Assembly (NCBI RefSeq): GCF_000311865.1
Contig: NZ_HE978581.1
Span: 218,549-282,548, forward strand
Reading direction: 5' to 3'
From: Peptoniphilus obesi ph1
GTDB taxonomy: Bacteria > Bacillota > Clostridia > Tissierellales > Peptoniphilaceae
Length of the DNA: 64,000 nucleotides
The notes under the pieces are model-generated. The model made no database searches, was not told the DNA's origin, and worked only from the letters and a program-made list of their open reading frames with translations. The position numbers and the translations under genes are program-made. How positions within the stretch are numbered: the first letter of the stretch is position 1; each line of letters opens with the position of its first letter. Below are positions 47,475 through 56,231 of this stretch, piece after piece.

Positions 47475-48362
47475 CTTTAATCCTAATTGTCTTAATAAAG
47501 TGTCCGTTTCTTTTTCATTAATAAAGAAATATGAAACTTTATTTTTATAAGCTGGACTGCCCGGTAGGGTTGTCATATTAATATTTTCTGATGAAAAGTT
47601 TCTAATATTCATTCCTGACTTTAACATTTTTGCAAATGGTATATTACTTATTGTGTATTTATCATAACTTACCATCATAACAGGAGCCTTGATTAAACTT
47701 TGTGGCTGCTTTAATTTTTGTAAAAAAGCTGAAACAAATTGCTGTTGTGCTTTTGCCCTAGATAAGTCTGCATCTGCATAGCCTTTTCTAAATCTTAAAA
47801 ATTGTATAGCCTCGCTACCATTTAGATTTTGATTGCCAGCCTTGATATCAATTTTTAGTGGTGGATCTGCCCAAGGATCTTCATATTGCATATCCATTGG
47901 CACATCAACTTCTACCCCACCAATCGTATCAACTATTTGTTCAACAAATTTATAATCAATTGTCATATAGTATTCTATATTTGTTCCCAATAAATTATTG
48001 ACAGTCTTTAAGCTTAGCTCTGCACCACCATAATTATAAGCATGGTTTATTTTTTGTTTTTTATATCCTTCTATTGAAGTGTAAGTATCTCTAGGAATAG
48101 AAACTATATTTGTCTTTCCAGTATTCATATCCATGTTAACTATCATCATGGTATCTGATCTTGTGTTTTCTGCTTCGTTTGCCTTTAAACTATCTACTCC
48201 TAGGAGTAAAAAAGTTAAATTGCTATCATTATTAGATAGCTCATCGAAAAATTCTCCTGGATCAGAGATGTGATTTTTTAATAATAAAAACACTATTGTT
48301 CCAAAAAACAAAACTAGAACTAATAAAAGTGTAATTATAAAGGCTTTAAAAAATTTTTTCAT
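47472..48362 (-). CDS. LytR-CpsA-Psr (LCP) family wall-polymer ligase
   Basis: LCP enzymes transfer teichoic acid or capsule polymers from lipid carriers to peptidoglycan. One N-terminal transmembrane helix (about 5-27) precedes the extracellular LCP domain: LLLGVDSLKANEAENTRSDT and SIPRDTYTSIEGYKKQKINHAYNYGG carry the pyrophosphate-binding Arg and Asp residues. The N-terminus overlaps yqeK by 4 nt (ATGA). The function fits coupling of wall synthesis to the preceding housekeeping genes; the polymer is unknown. Confidence 0.93.
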   Translation of the reverse strand: MKKFFKAFIITLLLVLVLFFGTIVFLLLKNHISDPGEFFDELSNNDSNLTFLLLGVDSLKANEAENTRSDTMMIVNMDMNTGKTNIVSIPRDTYTSIEGYKKQKINHAYNYGGAELSLKTVNNLLGTNIEYYMTIDYKFVEQIVDTIGGVEVDVPMDMQYEDPWADPPLKIDIKAGNQNLNGSEAIQFLRFRKGYADADLSRAKAQQQFVSAFLQKLKQPQSLIKAPVMMVSYDKYTISNIPFAKMLKSGMNIRNFSSENINMTTLPGSPAYKNKVSYFFINEKETDTLLRQLGLK

Positions 48363-48922
48363 TTTAGGGTCTCCATTATATAATTTCTAGCTTCTAAAGT
48401 GTCTACAACAACATATTCATCCTTATTTATTAGGTTTGCTATGCTCATGTTTAAAGACTTATATAAGGCTAGGTCTAGGTCTTTATAAGCAAGTTCTCTA
48501 ACTTCATCAATTCCTTTAAATTTACGACCAGGTTCTATGTAATCGCTAATAAAAATTATTTTATCAAGCAAGGTCATATTTTTTCTCCCAGTTGTATGAT
48601 ATCTTATTGCATCTAATATTTCCTTATCTTTAATATTATACTTTTTTTCAGCCATTAAAGCTCCTAAAAAAGCATGTATTATTTTAGGTGCTTTTTGCAT
48701 AGATTCAGTAAGTTCTAGCCCATATTCTTTAGATAAAAGTTTTAATTTATCCAAGTCTTTTGACTTGGCACAATCATGATAGTAGCCAGCAATTTCTGCT
48801 TTTTCTACATCTGCTTTATAAAATTTTGCTAGGTCTATTGCTGTGTCTCTTACTCTTAATATATGTTGATACCTAGCTTCGCCTACTAACTCTAAGATTT
48901 CTTCTCTATCTTTTTCAATCAT
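48359..48922 (-). CDS. yqeK: HD-domain phosphohydrolase YqeK (Ap4A hydrolase-like)
   Basis: YqeK enzymes split diadenosine tetraphosphate symmetrically to two ADP. HD-site residues lie in RYQHILRVRD (His), AGYYHDCAKS (His-Asp), IIHAFLGA and ISDYIEPGR. The start is ATG 48922, overlapping the nadD stop by one base (TGATG). It follows nadD, the standard pair. The 187-residue length is normal. Confidence 0.93.
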   Translation of the reverse strand: MIEKDREEILELVGEARYQHILRVRDTAIDLAKFYKADVEKAEIAGYYHDCAKSKDLDKLKLLSKEYGLELTESMQKAPKIIHAFLGALMAEKKYNIKDKEILDAIRYHTTGRKNMTLLDKIIFISDYIEPGRKFKGIDEVRELAYKDLDLALYKSLNMSIANLINKDEYVVVDTLEARNYIMETLK

Positions 48923-49518
48923 CAAATATACAATCTTCTTTCATAAATATATTCAATTAATTTATCTGGCAACAAGTACTTTAAACTCTTGCCATATTTT
49001 ATTCTATTCCTAAGATCTGTTGAAGATATCATATATTGGGGAGTTTTTATAATCTTTATCCTTGCATCAAATTTTTGATTTAAGTAGATAAGCTCAGAAG
49101 AAAGGATTTTTGTAGCCATATATTCTGGTCTAATTGCACAGATAAATTCAATTTGTTTTGCAAGCTCGTCAAATCTTTTCCAAGTTTTTAATTGAAAAAG
49201 TGTATCTGATCCAATTATAAAGTATAATTTTGCATCCAATTCTTCGCTGAGCTGGTTTACTGTATCTACAGTATAGCTAATTCCTTGCCTTTTAGTTTCT
49301 ATATCAGATACCATAAAATTTTCATTATCTTCTATAGCCATCTTAGTCATCTCATACCTGATTTCTGCATCTAGTAAATCAGATTTATGAGGTGGATTTC
49401 CAGTTGGAACAAAGATTATCTTATCAAGTTTTATTTCATCCCTAATATATTCAGATATCATCAGGTGTCCTAAGTGTATAGGGTTAAAAGTTCCCCCCAT
49501 TATTCCATAATGTTTCAT
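48922..49518 (-). CDS. nadD: Nicotinate-nucleotide adenylyltransferase
   Basis: It makes deamido-NAD from nicotinate mononucleotide and ATP. The nucleotidyltransferase motif GGTFNPIHLGH (8-18; His15, His18) and the C-terminal ISSTDLRNRI are intact. It overlaps the yhbY stop by one base (TAATG). The 198-residue length is normal. Confidence 0.97.
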   Translation of the reverse strand: MKHYGIMGGTFNPIHLGHLMISEYIRDEIKLDKIIFVPTGNPPHKSDLLDAEIRYEMTKMAIEDNENFMVSDIETKRQGISYTVDTVNQLSEELDAKLYFIIGSDTLFQLKTWKRFDELAKQIEFICAIRPEYMATKILSSELIYLNQKFDARIKIIKTPQYMISSTDLRNRIKYGKSLKYLLPDKLIEYIYERRLYI

Positions 49519-49802
49519 TATAATTCTATCTTCTTATTTTCTTTTGATTCTCTATAAATTGTTAATTTGTTACCTAGCTGTTGGACAAATTCTGATCCAG
49601 TAGCTTCTAGTATTTCATCTATAATATCTTTTGCTTCATCTGGTGAATTATTTAAAACATTGATCTTTACTAACTCATGGTCTTCTAAAGATTTATCTAA
49701 TTGTTTTATAAATGAATCACTTATACCATTCTTACCCACTTGTAGTAGTGGATTTAATGTATTTGCAAGAGATTTTAAATATGCTCTTTGTTTTCCGTTC
49801 AT
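49518..49802 (-). CDS. yhbY: YhbY family RNA-binding (CRM domain) protein
   Basis: CRM-domain proteins associate with pre-50S particles. The 94-residue protein shows the CRM fold: KQRAYLKSLANTLNPLLQVGKNGISDSFI, then LEDHELVKINVLNN. The GxxG-like loop is KNGI. It lies between obgE and nadD, consistent with ribosome assembly. Confidence 0.93.
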   Translation of the reverse strand: MNGKQRAYLKSLANTLNPLLQVGKNGISDSFIKQLDKSLEDHELVKINVLNNSPDEAKDIIDEILEATGSEFVQQLGNKLTIYRESKENKKIEL

Positions 49803-49811
49803 TGTACTCCT

Positions 49812-51080
49812 TTATTCTACAAATTCAAATTCATATCCGTCTATAAATACGCTTTGACCTTCTTGAACTCCAAGTTCTTTTAATTTATCAACTACCTTAT
49901 TCTTTCTTAAATTTTCTTGGAAGTATTTTAAAGATTGGGTTGATTCAAAATTTGTAGATCTTAATAATTTTTCTATATATGGTCCATCAACAATAAACTT
50001 GCCATTTTCAACATATACATTGATGCCTTCTTCTCTTTCAGTCGGCTTAACATAAACTTCATCATATGTTTCATAGCTATCTTCTTCATGAGATTTTAGC
50101 TCATTAAAAGTATATTTCATAAGTTCATTTAGGTTTTGTGTTGTTGCTGCTGAACCAAAAAATATTTTATATTTATCTCCAAACTCTTTTTTTATCTTTT
50201 CAATATTTTCTTCATCTGCTAGCAAGTCGGTCTTGTTGGCAAATATAATTTGAGTTTTTTCTGCAAGTTTTGGATTGTAACTTTCAAGTTCTTTGTTTAT
50301 CTTATAAAAGTCATCGATTGGATCTCTTCCTTCTGATCCTGATGCATCTATTACATGGATTAGGATTTTAGTTCTTTCAACGTGTTTTAAAAATTCATCT
50401 CCAAGTCCTAAACCCTCACTGGCTCCTTCTATTAAACCTGGTATATCTGCTATTACAAAAGACATTTCTTCGCCAAGAGATACAACTCCAAGATTTGGAT
50501 TTAGAGTTGTAAAATGATAGTTGGCAATCTTTGGCTTCGCAGCTGAAACAACTGATAAAATAGTTGATTTTCCAACATTTGGAAATCCAACCAAACCAAC
50601 ATCTGCAAGAAGTTTTAACTCAAGTGTTATAGATATTTCTTCGCCCTTATTTCCAGGCTCAGCAAAAGTCGGAGCTTGTCTAGTTGAAGAAGTAAATCTT
50701 GAATTACCTCTACCGCCTCTACCACCTTTTGCAAGAAGAAATTTTTCATCGGCTTTTTTTAAATCTACAATTACAGCTCCAGAGCTACTTTCTTTTACAA
50801 GAGTACCAACTGGCACCTTTAATAAAATATCTTCGCCCTTTTTCCCAAACATATTTTTGCTCATACCATTTTGGCCCTTTTCTGCCTTGTATTCTCTTTT
50901 GTACCTATAATCCATTAGGGTATGAAGTCCAAAATCTGCAACTATATAAACAGATCCACCATCGCCACCATCGCCACCTGCTGGTCCACCTGCTGGCTCA
51001 AATTTTTCTCTTCTCCAAGCAATGGCACCATCGCCACCATTACCTGCTTTTATTTTAATTTTTGCTACATCAATAAACAT
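49812..51080 (-). CDS. obgE: GTPase ObgE
   Basis: Obg GTPases act in 50S assembly and the stringent response. The glycine-rich Obg fold (about 1-157: AGNGGDGAIAWRREKFEPAGGP and further Gly runs) precedes the G domain with G1 GFPNVGKST at 165-173, ADIPGLIEGA and NKTD. A C-terminal OCT domain (about 345-422) is present, as in Gram-positives. The 422-residue length is normal. It follows rpmA behind a hairpin. Confidence 0.97.
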   Translation of the reverse strand: MFIDVAKIKIKAGNGGDGAIAWRREKFEPAGGPAGGDGGDGGSVYIVADFGLHTLMDYRYKREYKAEKGQNGMSKNMFGKKGEDILLKVPVGTLVKESSSGAVIVDLKKADEKFLLAKGGRGGRGNSRFTSSTRQAPTFAEPGNKGEEISITLELKLLADVGLVGFPNVGKSTILSVVSAAKPKIANYHFTTLNPNLGVVSLGEEMSFVIADIPGLIEGASEGLGLGDEFLKHVERTKILIHVIDASGSEGRDPIDDFYKINKELESYNPKLAEKTQIIFANKTDLLADEENIEKIKKEFGDKYKIFFGSAATTQNLNELMKYTFNELKSHEEDSYETYDEVYVKPTEREEGINVYVENGKFIVDGPYIEKLLRSTNFESTQSLKYFQENLRKNKVVDKLKELGVQEGQSVFIDGYEFEFVE

Positions 51081-51093
51081 ATTATCACTTTAT

Positions 51094-51130
51094 CTATATA
51101 TAAAATAAAGTCGTAGTAATACTACGACTT
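51094..51130 (-). terminator. Hairpin between rpmA and obgE
   Basis: An 11-bp near-perfect palindrome (51108-51118 with 51120-51130) followed by a T-rich stretch on the minus strand. It begins directly at the rpmA stop and would partially end the rplU-prp-rpmA transcript. Confidence 0.72.
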
Positions 51131-51421
51131 TTAAGCTAATTCTTCACTATAAACACTAACGTATTTTTTTCTACCTCTGCCCTTTTGTTCGAATTTAACA
51201 ACTCCATCGCTTGTTGCAAACAATGTGTCATCTTTTCCTTTCATAACATTTTCGCCTGGGTGAATTTTAGTGCCTCTTTGTCTTACAATTATGCTACCTG
51301 CTAAAACTGGTTGTCCATCAGCTCTTTTAACTCCTAATCTTTTAGCATTGGAATCACGTCCGTTCTTTGAAGAACCTGCTCCCTTTTTAGAAGAAAAAAG
51401 TTGTAAATCAAATATTATCAT
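51131..51421 (-). CDS. rpmA: 50S ribosomal protein L27 with cleavable N-terminal extension
   Basis: L27 reaches into the peptidyl-transferase centre. The start is ATG 51421 after GGAGGTGCG; upstream in-frame starts lie in prp. The protein begins [23 protein letters not shown]: the FDLQLF extension is the signature removed by the protease Prp in Firmicutes, exposing the mature N-terminus. The stretch [16 protein letters not shown] is typical. The first bases overlap the end of prp by 14 nt, so protease and substrate are coupled. Confidence 0.97.
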   Translation of the reverse strand: MIIFDLQLFSSKKGAGSSKNGRDSNAKRLGVKRADGQPVLAGSIIVRQRGTKIHPGENVMKGKDDTLFATSDGVVKFEQKGRGRKKYVSVYSEELA

Positions 51422-51749
51422 TACGCACCTCCATAATATCAATTTTAATATATTCAATATATTGAGATTTCAAAAGCTCTAAACCCTTTAACATATATTC
51501 AAAGGCTGCTTGAACTTTCTCATTCCTATAATTCTTTTTTAGTTTAATAAGTAAATATCCTTCATCTTGCCTATCTTCAATATCAGACTGGTCTAAACCA
51601 AGGTCTAATAAATAAAAATATAGGGTTTGTGTAAGTGTGGAAACTCCAGCACAAACTATATCATAGCCTCTGTCATCGTAATCAGCATGACCAGAAGACT
51701 CAAGAGAAAAATATAAACCATCTTTTTTTAAAATTTCAATATTAATCAT
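51408..51749 (-). CDS. prp: Ribosomal-processing cysteine protease Prp
   Basis: Prp cleaves the N-terminal extension of L27. The catalytic pair is His21 in SSGHADYDD and Cys33 in DIVCAGVST. The 113-residue protein sits between rplU and rpmA, the conserved rplU-prp-rpmA order (YsxB in Bacillus). Confidence 0.95.
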   Translation of the reverse strand: MINIEILKKDGLYFSLESSGHADYDDRGYDIVCAGVSTLTQTLYFYLLDLGLDQSDIEDRQDEGYLLIKLKKNYRNEKVQAAFEYMLKGLELLKSQYIEYIKIDIMEVRNDNI

Positions 51750-52054
51750 TAACCAATATTTTCAATTTCAACTAAAGTATAAGGTTGTCTATGACCTTTT
51801 TTCTTTCTTTCGTTCTTTTTAGCCTTGTATTTGTAGATTACGACTTTTTTCGCTTTTCCTTGTTCAAGAACTTTAGCTTGAACTTTTGAACCTTCTACAT
51901 ATGGAGCTCCGACTTTAACATCTTCTCCACCAAGCATAAGAACTTTATCGAAAACTACAGCTTCGCCTTCTTTAGCATCAAGTTTTTCAACTCTTAACTT
52001 ATCTCCAGCTTTTACTGTATATTGTTTTCCACCTGTTTCAATTACTGCGTACAT
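51749..52054 (-). CDS. rplU: 50S ribosomal protein L21
   Basis: L21 binds domain II of 23S rRNA near L20. The 101 residues match throughout ([45 protein letters not shown]). The start follows GAGGGGGTG. Its stop overlaps the prp start by one base. Confidence 0.97.
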   Translation of the reverse strand: MYAVIETGGKQYTVKAGDKLRVEKLDAKEGEAVVFDKVLMLGGEDVKVGAPYVEGSKVQAKVLEQGKAKKVVIYKYKAKKNERKKKGHRQPYTLVEIENIG

Positions 52055-52129
52055 TGTAGCACCCCCTCAAAATTTTAAGACTCGCCATCATAGGTAATAA
52101 ATTTTAAACCATATTCTGTGCGGTTACAT
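52055..52129 (-). promoter_or_regulatory. Candidate L21 leader of rplU-prp-rpmA
   Basis: The ~75-nt leader between the predicted start and the rplU start codon contains AAAATTT and AAATTTT segments able to pair around a loop with the conserved-looking ATGGCGAG, then the ribosome site. Firmicute L21 operons often carry an autoregulatory L21 leader; I cannot confirm a match to that family here. Confidence 0.4.
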
Positions 52130-52135
52130 TTAATT

Positions 52136-52164
52136 ATAATAGCATAAACTCTTAATTTTTGCAA
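52136..52164 (-). promoter_or_regulatory. Sigma-A promoter of rplU-prp-rpmA
   Basis: TTGCAA (52159-52164) and TATTAT (52136-52141) are 17 bp apart; an overlapping TATAAT (52133-52138) would give a 20-bp spacer. Confidence 0.6.
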
Positions 52165-52251
52165 TAAATATATCTTTATTTTAAACAGCTATTAAAACTT
52201 TTTATATTTTCAAAACATTATATCTTAAACTCAAAAAAAGCCTATATATAT

Positions 52252-52923
52252 TCAAATATTACTCATATTAACTCTTTCTAATACATAGTTGATTTTATTT
52301 GTTGTAATAAAAATTATAGAGTTTGTTTTTATTTTTAACATTTTTCCTAGACATTCTTTGTTATCTACTGTCCAAATTGATAGGTTTATTCCCGAATTTA
52401 ATAAAAGTTTAAATGATAGTATGTCAAGCGATTTATAATTAATACAAATTCCTGATACATTATAATCTTTTTCTAATTCCCTATATTTTTTTATTAATTC
52501 ATAAATTTTATTATCTTTAAAAAATCCATCTATATTTGAACCATCTATTAAAAATTCAGAATTTACAAAAGTTTTTATTTCTTTTTTATCTTTTATAAAA
52601 TCAAAGTCAACGTTTCCTGTAAAAATTAATTTATCTAGCATATTTTTTTCTTGAAATTTTTTATAAACTTCCTTTGTAGCTTGTTTTTCTTTAATATCAC
52701 AATTTACCAAAAATTTTTCCCTATCATCAATAAAATCAAAAATCTCTTCTAAAATAAGACAATTGTTTGAATTTATAAGATCATGCGATAAAACTATATT
52801 TCCATCAAATAATCTAATATCTATTTCAAATCCATCTATCTTAAGTTTATTCAAATATGACAAATATGAACTAGAATTTTTCTTAGTATTATCTGCTCCA
52901 GAATGAGCTATTATCTTAATCAA
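52252..52923 (-). CDS. Glycerophosphodiester phosphodiesterase-like protein (variant active site)
   Basis: GDPD enzymes release glycerol-3-phosphate from phospholipid head groups. The barrel motifs are visible: IAHSGADN (usually IAHRG), the metal ligands Glu33 and Asp35 in GFEIDIR, His47 in LSHD, and SIWTVDNKE. The arginine after the first His is replaced by Ser8, which is unusual and may change or weaken activity. The gene overlaps the ABC ATPase by 8 nt and is last in the importer operon, a pairing typical for glycerol-phosphate uptake. No signal peptide, so cytoplasmic. Confidence 0.82.
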   Translation of the reverse strand: MIKIIAHSGADNTKKNSSSYLSYLNKLKIDGFEIDIRLFDGNIVLSHDLINSNNCLILEEIFDFIDDREKFLVNCDIKEKQATKEVYKKFQEKNMLDKLIFTGNVDFDFIKDKKEIKTFVNSEFLIDGSNIDGFFKDNKIYELIKKYRELEKDYNVSGICINYKSLDILSFKLLLNSGINLSIWTVDNKECLGKMLKIKTNSIIFITTNKINYVLERVNMSNI

Positions 52924-53977
52924 AGTAAATCCTCTCTTCGTTTTCTTTATTAAAATAATATAGGCTTTGTTTATTAAAATCTATATTCAGTATTTCATTA
53001 GTATTTACTCGATGTTTACCTTCTAATTTAGCTACTATTTTATTATCCGCTATTTTTCCATATACGCACTTTTCAGAGCCTAAGAGTTCCGTAAATGACA
53101 CCATCATTTCTATAGGTCCACCTAATTTTATTTGATCTGGTCTTATTCCAATCAATACATTTTCTGGACCTTTATAATCTTTTATACAAATATAATTAGT
53201 TCCTTTTATAATCAAATTCTTATCCACGATTTCAGTATCTAAAAAATTAATGCTAGGTTGACCTATAAAACTTGCTACAAATAAATTTTTAGGATTATCA
53301 TATATCTGCTCTGGGCTTCCAATTTGTTGTATATACCCATCCCTTAAAACGACAATCCTATCTGCCATTGTCATAGCTTCTATCTGATCATGAGTTACAT
53401 AAATAAAAGATGTGTTATTTTTTTTCATATCTTGATGAAGTTTTATTATCTCTGCTCTCATGCTAGATCTTAGTTTCGCATCAAGATTTGAAAGCGGTTC
53501 ATCAAATAAAAAAAGTTTAGGATCTCTTACTATTGCCCTACCTAATGCAACCCTTTGTCTTTGTCCTCCCGATAAAGCTTTTGGTTTTCTTTTTAATAAA
53601 TCTTTAATTTCTAGTATTTGAGCAGCTTTATTTACTTTCTCATTTATAACCTTTTTATCGTATTTTCTAATTTTTAGCGAAAATTCAAGATTTTCTTTTA
53701 CACTCATATGAGGATATAAAGCGTAATCTTGAAAAACCATTGCTACATCTCTGTCTTTAGGATCTACATTATTTAGAAGCTTGTCATCCATATAAAGTTC
53801 TCCAGAACTAATATCTTCAAGACCTGCAATAGTTCTTAATAAAGTTGATTTTCCACATCCTGATGGCCCTACAAAAACTATAAATTCCCCATCTTCAATA
53901 TTTAAATTTATATCATGTAATGCATGATAACCATTAGGATAGACTTTATTCAAATTTTTTATAATTGTTTTAGCCAT
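52916..53977 (-). CDS. ABC importer ATPase (UgpC/MsmK type)
   Basis: It powers carbohydrate or glycerol-phosphate import. Walker A GPSGCGKS is at 37-44, the signature LSGGQ at 135-139, Walker B LFLFDEP at about 154-160, and the C-terminal TOBE regulatory domain (about 240-353) includes IGIRPDQIKLGG. The start is ATG 53977, which overlaps the stop of the upstream permease by 8 nt; the more upstream ATGs lie within the ribosome site region. Substrate is set by the permeases and binding protein. Confidence 0.92.
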   Translation of the reverse strand: MAKTIIKNLNKVYPNGYHALHDINLNIEDGEFIVFVGPSGCGKSTLLRTIAGLEDISSGELYMDDKLLNNVDPKDRDVAMVFQDYALYPHMSVKENLEFSLKIRKYDKKVINEKVNKAAQILEIKDLLKRKPKALSGGQRQRVALGRAIVRDPKLFLFDEPLSNLDAKLRSSMRAEIIKLHQDMKKNNTSFIYVTHDQIEAMTMADRIVVLRDGYIQQIGSPEQIYDNPKNLFVASFIGQPSINFLDTEIVDKNLIIKGTNYICIKDYKGPENVLIGIRPDQIKLGGPIEMMVSFTELLGSEKCVYGKIADNKIVAKLEGKHRVNTNEILNIDFNKQSLYYFNKENEERIYFD

Positions 53978-54854
53978 AATTTTTTTCTCCATCATTTTTA
54001 GATTTAATAATCAATGTATAAATTGTAATAAATATTAAGACTGAAAGAGTCATAATTATTGATGCTGCAGATGAAAATCCAAGATTTAATCCATTAACTC
54101 CATGTTGATATATATATTGTGTCATTGTGCTTGTAGTACCTGCTGGACCTCCTTTGGTAAGTATATTAACCTTATCAAATAATCTAAAAGTATCTACCAT
54201 CCTCATTATTACAGCAAGATATAATGCTTCTTTTATATTTGGTAAAGTAATATATATAAATTTTTGCCAAGTATTTACTCCATCTATTTTCGCCGCTTCA
54301 AACTGTGAATCGGGTATAGCCTGAAGAGCGGCAAATATAATTAAAAATACTACAGGTGTGTATTGCCATATATCAATTAATAATATAGATCTAAAAGCGT
54401 ATTCGGGACTAAGTAACCAATTTATTCCATTAAATCCAAGTGTATTTAATATTCTATTTAAAATTCCATTATTATTACTCATCATCATTTGCCAAATTAA
54501 AGCAACTGTTACTGGTGGAACTAAAGCTGGGAAAAGTATAATTACTCTCATTACTTTGCCTATATGTTTTAAAGAGTCTACAAAAACCGCAATAAAAATA
54601 CCCAAAATTAATTCACAAAAAACAGCTAATAACACAAATTTTAAAGTATTCAAAGAAGCTTGAATGAAATATCTATCTTTAAAAAGATCTATAAAATTTT
54701 TTAACCCAATAAAATTACTTTGAGTCTTATTTAAAAAATAATAATCTGTAAAACTACAATATATAGTAAATATTATTGGAAATATCGTTAATAAAATTAA
54801 AACTAGCATCGCTGGCGATGACATTGTCCAAACAAATCTTCTATGTTTATTCAT
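53970..54854 (-). CDS. ABC sugar/glycerol-3-phosphate importer permease (UgpA/MalF type)
   Basis: Six or so transmembrane segments and the EAA loop (about 185-205: EAAKIDGVNTWQKFIYITLP) mark a CUT1-type permease. The frame is open from 54902, but ATG 54854 follows GGAG at good spacing and gives a basic N-terminus MNKHRRF. It follows the solute-binding protein gene. The pairing with a GDPD favours glycerol-3-phosphate, but sugars cannot be ruled out. Confidence 0.9.
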   Translation of the reverse strand: MNKHRRFVWTMSSPAMLVLILLTIFPIIFTIYCSFTDYYFLNKTQSNFIGLKNFIDLFKDRYFIQASLNTLKFVLLAVFCELILGIFIAVFVDSLKHIGKVMRVIILFPALVPPVTVALIWQMMMSNNNGILNRILNTLGFNGINWLLSPEYAFRSILLIDIWQYTPVVFLIIFAALQAIPDSQFEAAKIDGVNTWQKFIYITLPNIKEALYLAVIMRMVDTFRLFDKVNILTKGGPAGTTSTMTQYIYQHGVNGLNLGFSSAASIIMTLSVLIFITIYTLIIKSKNDGEKNYG

Positions 54855-54939
54855 ATTTTCTCCATTTAACCATTTAAATTGGAGTGGATTAATCCACTCC
54901 AATAATTATTAAAATATTTATATAGTATAAATTTATTTA

Positions 54940-56223
54940 TTATTTATTCTTTATGCTTTCCATTCCGGCTTTAGCATCTATAAGAGCTGTCTTTGCATCT
55001 TTTTGTCCAGCCACTGCTGCTGAAAGTTCTGTACCAAGAACCTCTTCCATTTCAGACCATTCAACTAATCTTGGTCTTACTACTCCGTTTTCTATTGCTT
55101 GTTCCATAGTTTCAAAATATGGGAATTTTTCTTTTAAATCCTTATCTTGATAAACGCTATGTCTTGTTGGAGTTCCTCCATTTTCTGCCATAGTTTTTTG
55201 TGCATCTGAACTTGTAATGAATTCAACAAATTTAACAGCTAAATCTTTATTTTTAGTATTTGATGCAACCCCTATCATCCAATTTCCTAACATACCTGCT
55301 GGATTTTCTTTAGAATCTTTATCTTTCTTCCCAGGAATTTTAGAGTATTGGGCTGTTGATTCTGAGCCTTGTATAAACCAAGATGGCCATCCTAATGTCA
55401 TTGCTCCATTCCCATCAGAAACAGAAGCGATTAGGTCGTTCTTTTCGTAGTTTTCGCCATTTTTATAAAGCTCAATATATAAATTTAATGCATCAATTGC
55501 TTCTTGTGAATCTATTGTTATATTATTGTCTTTATCAAAAACATCTCCTCCATATGCCCAAAGGATTGGTAGATAGTCAGTTACAATTGGGTTACCTTGT
55601 TGTCCTCTTATAATATAACCATTTTTCCCAGTTTTCTTTACAGTCTTAGCTGCTTGAAGTACACTTTCCCAATCAGTAGGGACCTCTATTGAATTTTCTT
55701 TTAGAAGTTGTTCATTGTAGAAAAACATCATTACATTTCCATTAAATGGAAGAGCATAAATATCGCCTTCCTTATATGGATAAGTACCTACATTTTGTGA
55801 AGCTTCAATAAAATCATCATCTTTTTTAACACCATTATCTGATAGGTTAAGCAATACATCTCCCTCAGCCCATTCACTCATCCAAGGATCATCTATCATA
55901 ACTACATCATAAGATCCCTCAGAGTTTTGTGAATCTAATGAAACTCTTTGCTTAAGATCATCAGCTTCTAAACCTAAAATTTCAATTTCAACATTGTTTT
56001 CTTTTTCAAAACTTTCTTTTACAGAATTAATAGCATCCACATGAGATCCACCACGCGCTGCAATTACTAATTTTTTAGTTTCACCTGTTGCTTCTTCTTT
56101 TTTAGTTTCATTTGCAGTAGCATTAATTGATTCATCATTTTTATTATTGCATCCAACAAAAGCAAATGACATTAGCATAATTAAAAATAATGATAATATA
56201 GACTTTTTGATTTTTATTTTCAT
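54940..56223 (-). CDS. Extracellular solute-binding lipoprotein of the ABC importer
   Basis: A lipoprotein signal (KIKIKKSILSLFLIMLMSFA then FVGC, Cys25) is followed by a type 1 extracellular-binding domain (LVIAARGGSHVDAINSVKESFEKEN, YALPFNGNVMMFFYNEQLL, FVEFITSSDAQKTMAENGGTPT). This cluster matches CUT1/UgpB binding proteins. The frame is open far upstream inside the permease gene, but the lipoprotein signal fixes the start: ATG 56223, or GTG 56226 by ribosome-site spacing. The substrate is uncertain. Confidence 0.9.
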   Translation of the reverse strand: MKIKIKKSILSLFLIMLMSFAFVGCNNKNDESINATANETKKEEATGETKKLVIAARGGSHVDAINSVKESFEKENNVEIEILGLEADDLKQRVSLDSQNSEGSYDVVMIDDPWMSEWAEGDVLLNLSDNGVKKDDDFIEASQNVGTYPYKEGDIYALPFNGNVMMFFYNEQLLKENSIEVPTDWESVLQAAKTVKKTGKNGYIIRGQQGNPIVTDYLPILWAYGGDVFDKDNNITIDSQEAIDALNLYIELYKNGENYEKNDLIASVSDGNGAMTLGWPSWFIQGSESTAQYSKIPGKKDKDSKENPAGMLGNWMIGVASNTKNKDLAVKFVEFITSSDAQKTMAENGGTPTRHSVYQDKDLKEKFPYFETMEQAIENGVVRPRLVEWSEMEEVLGTELSAAVAGQKDAKTALIDAKAGMESIKNK

Positions 56224-56231
56224 CACAAAAT

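Noticed and set aside
49812-51080. obgE fused with or disrupted by antisense genes
   Set aside because: The long open frames on the opposite strand follow from its glycine-rich codons; obgE is intact.
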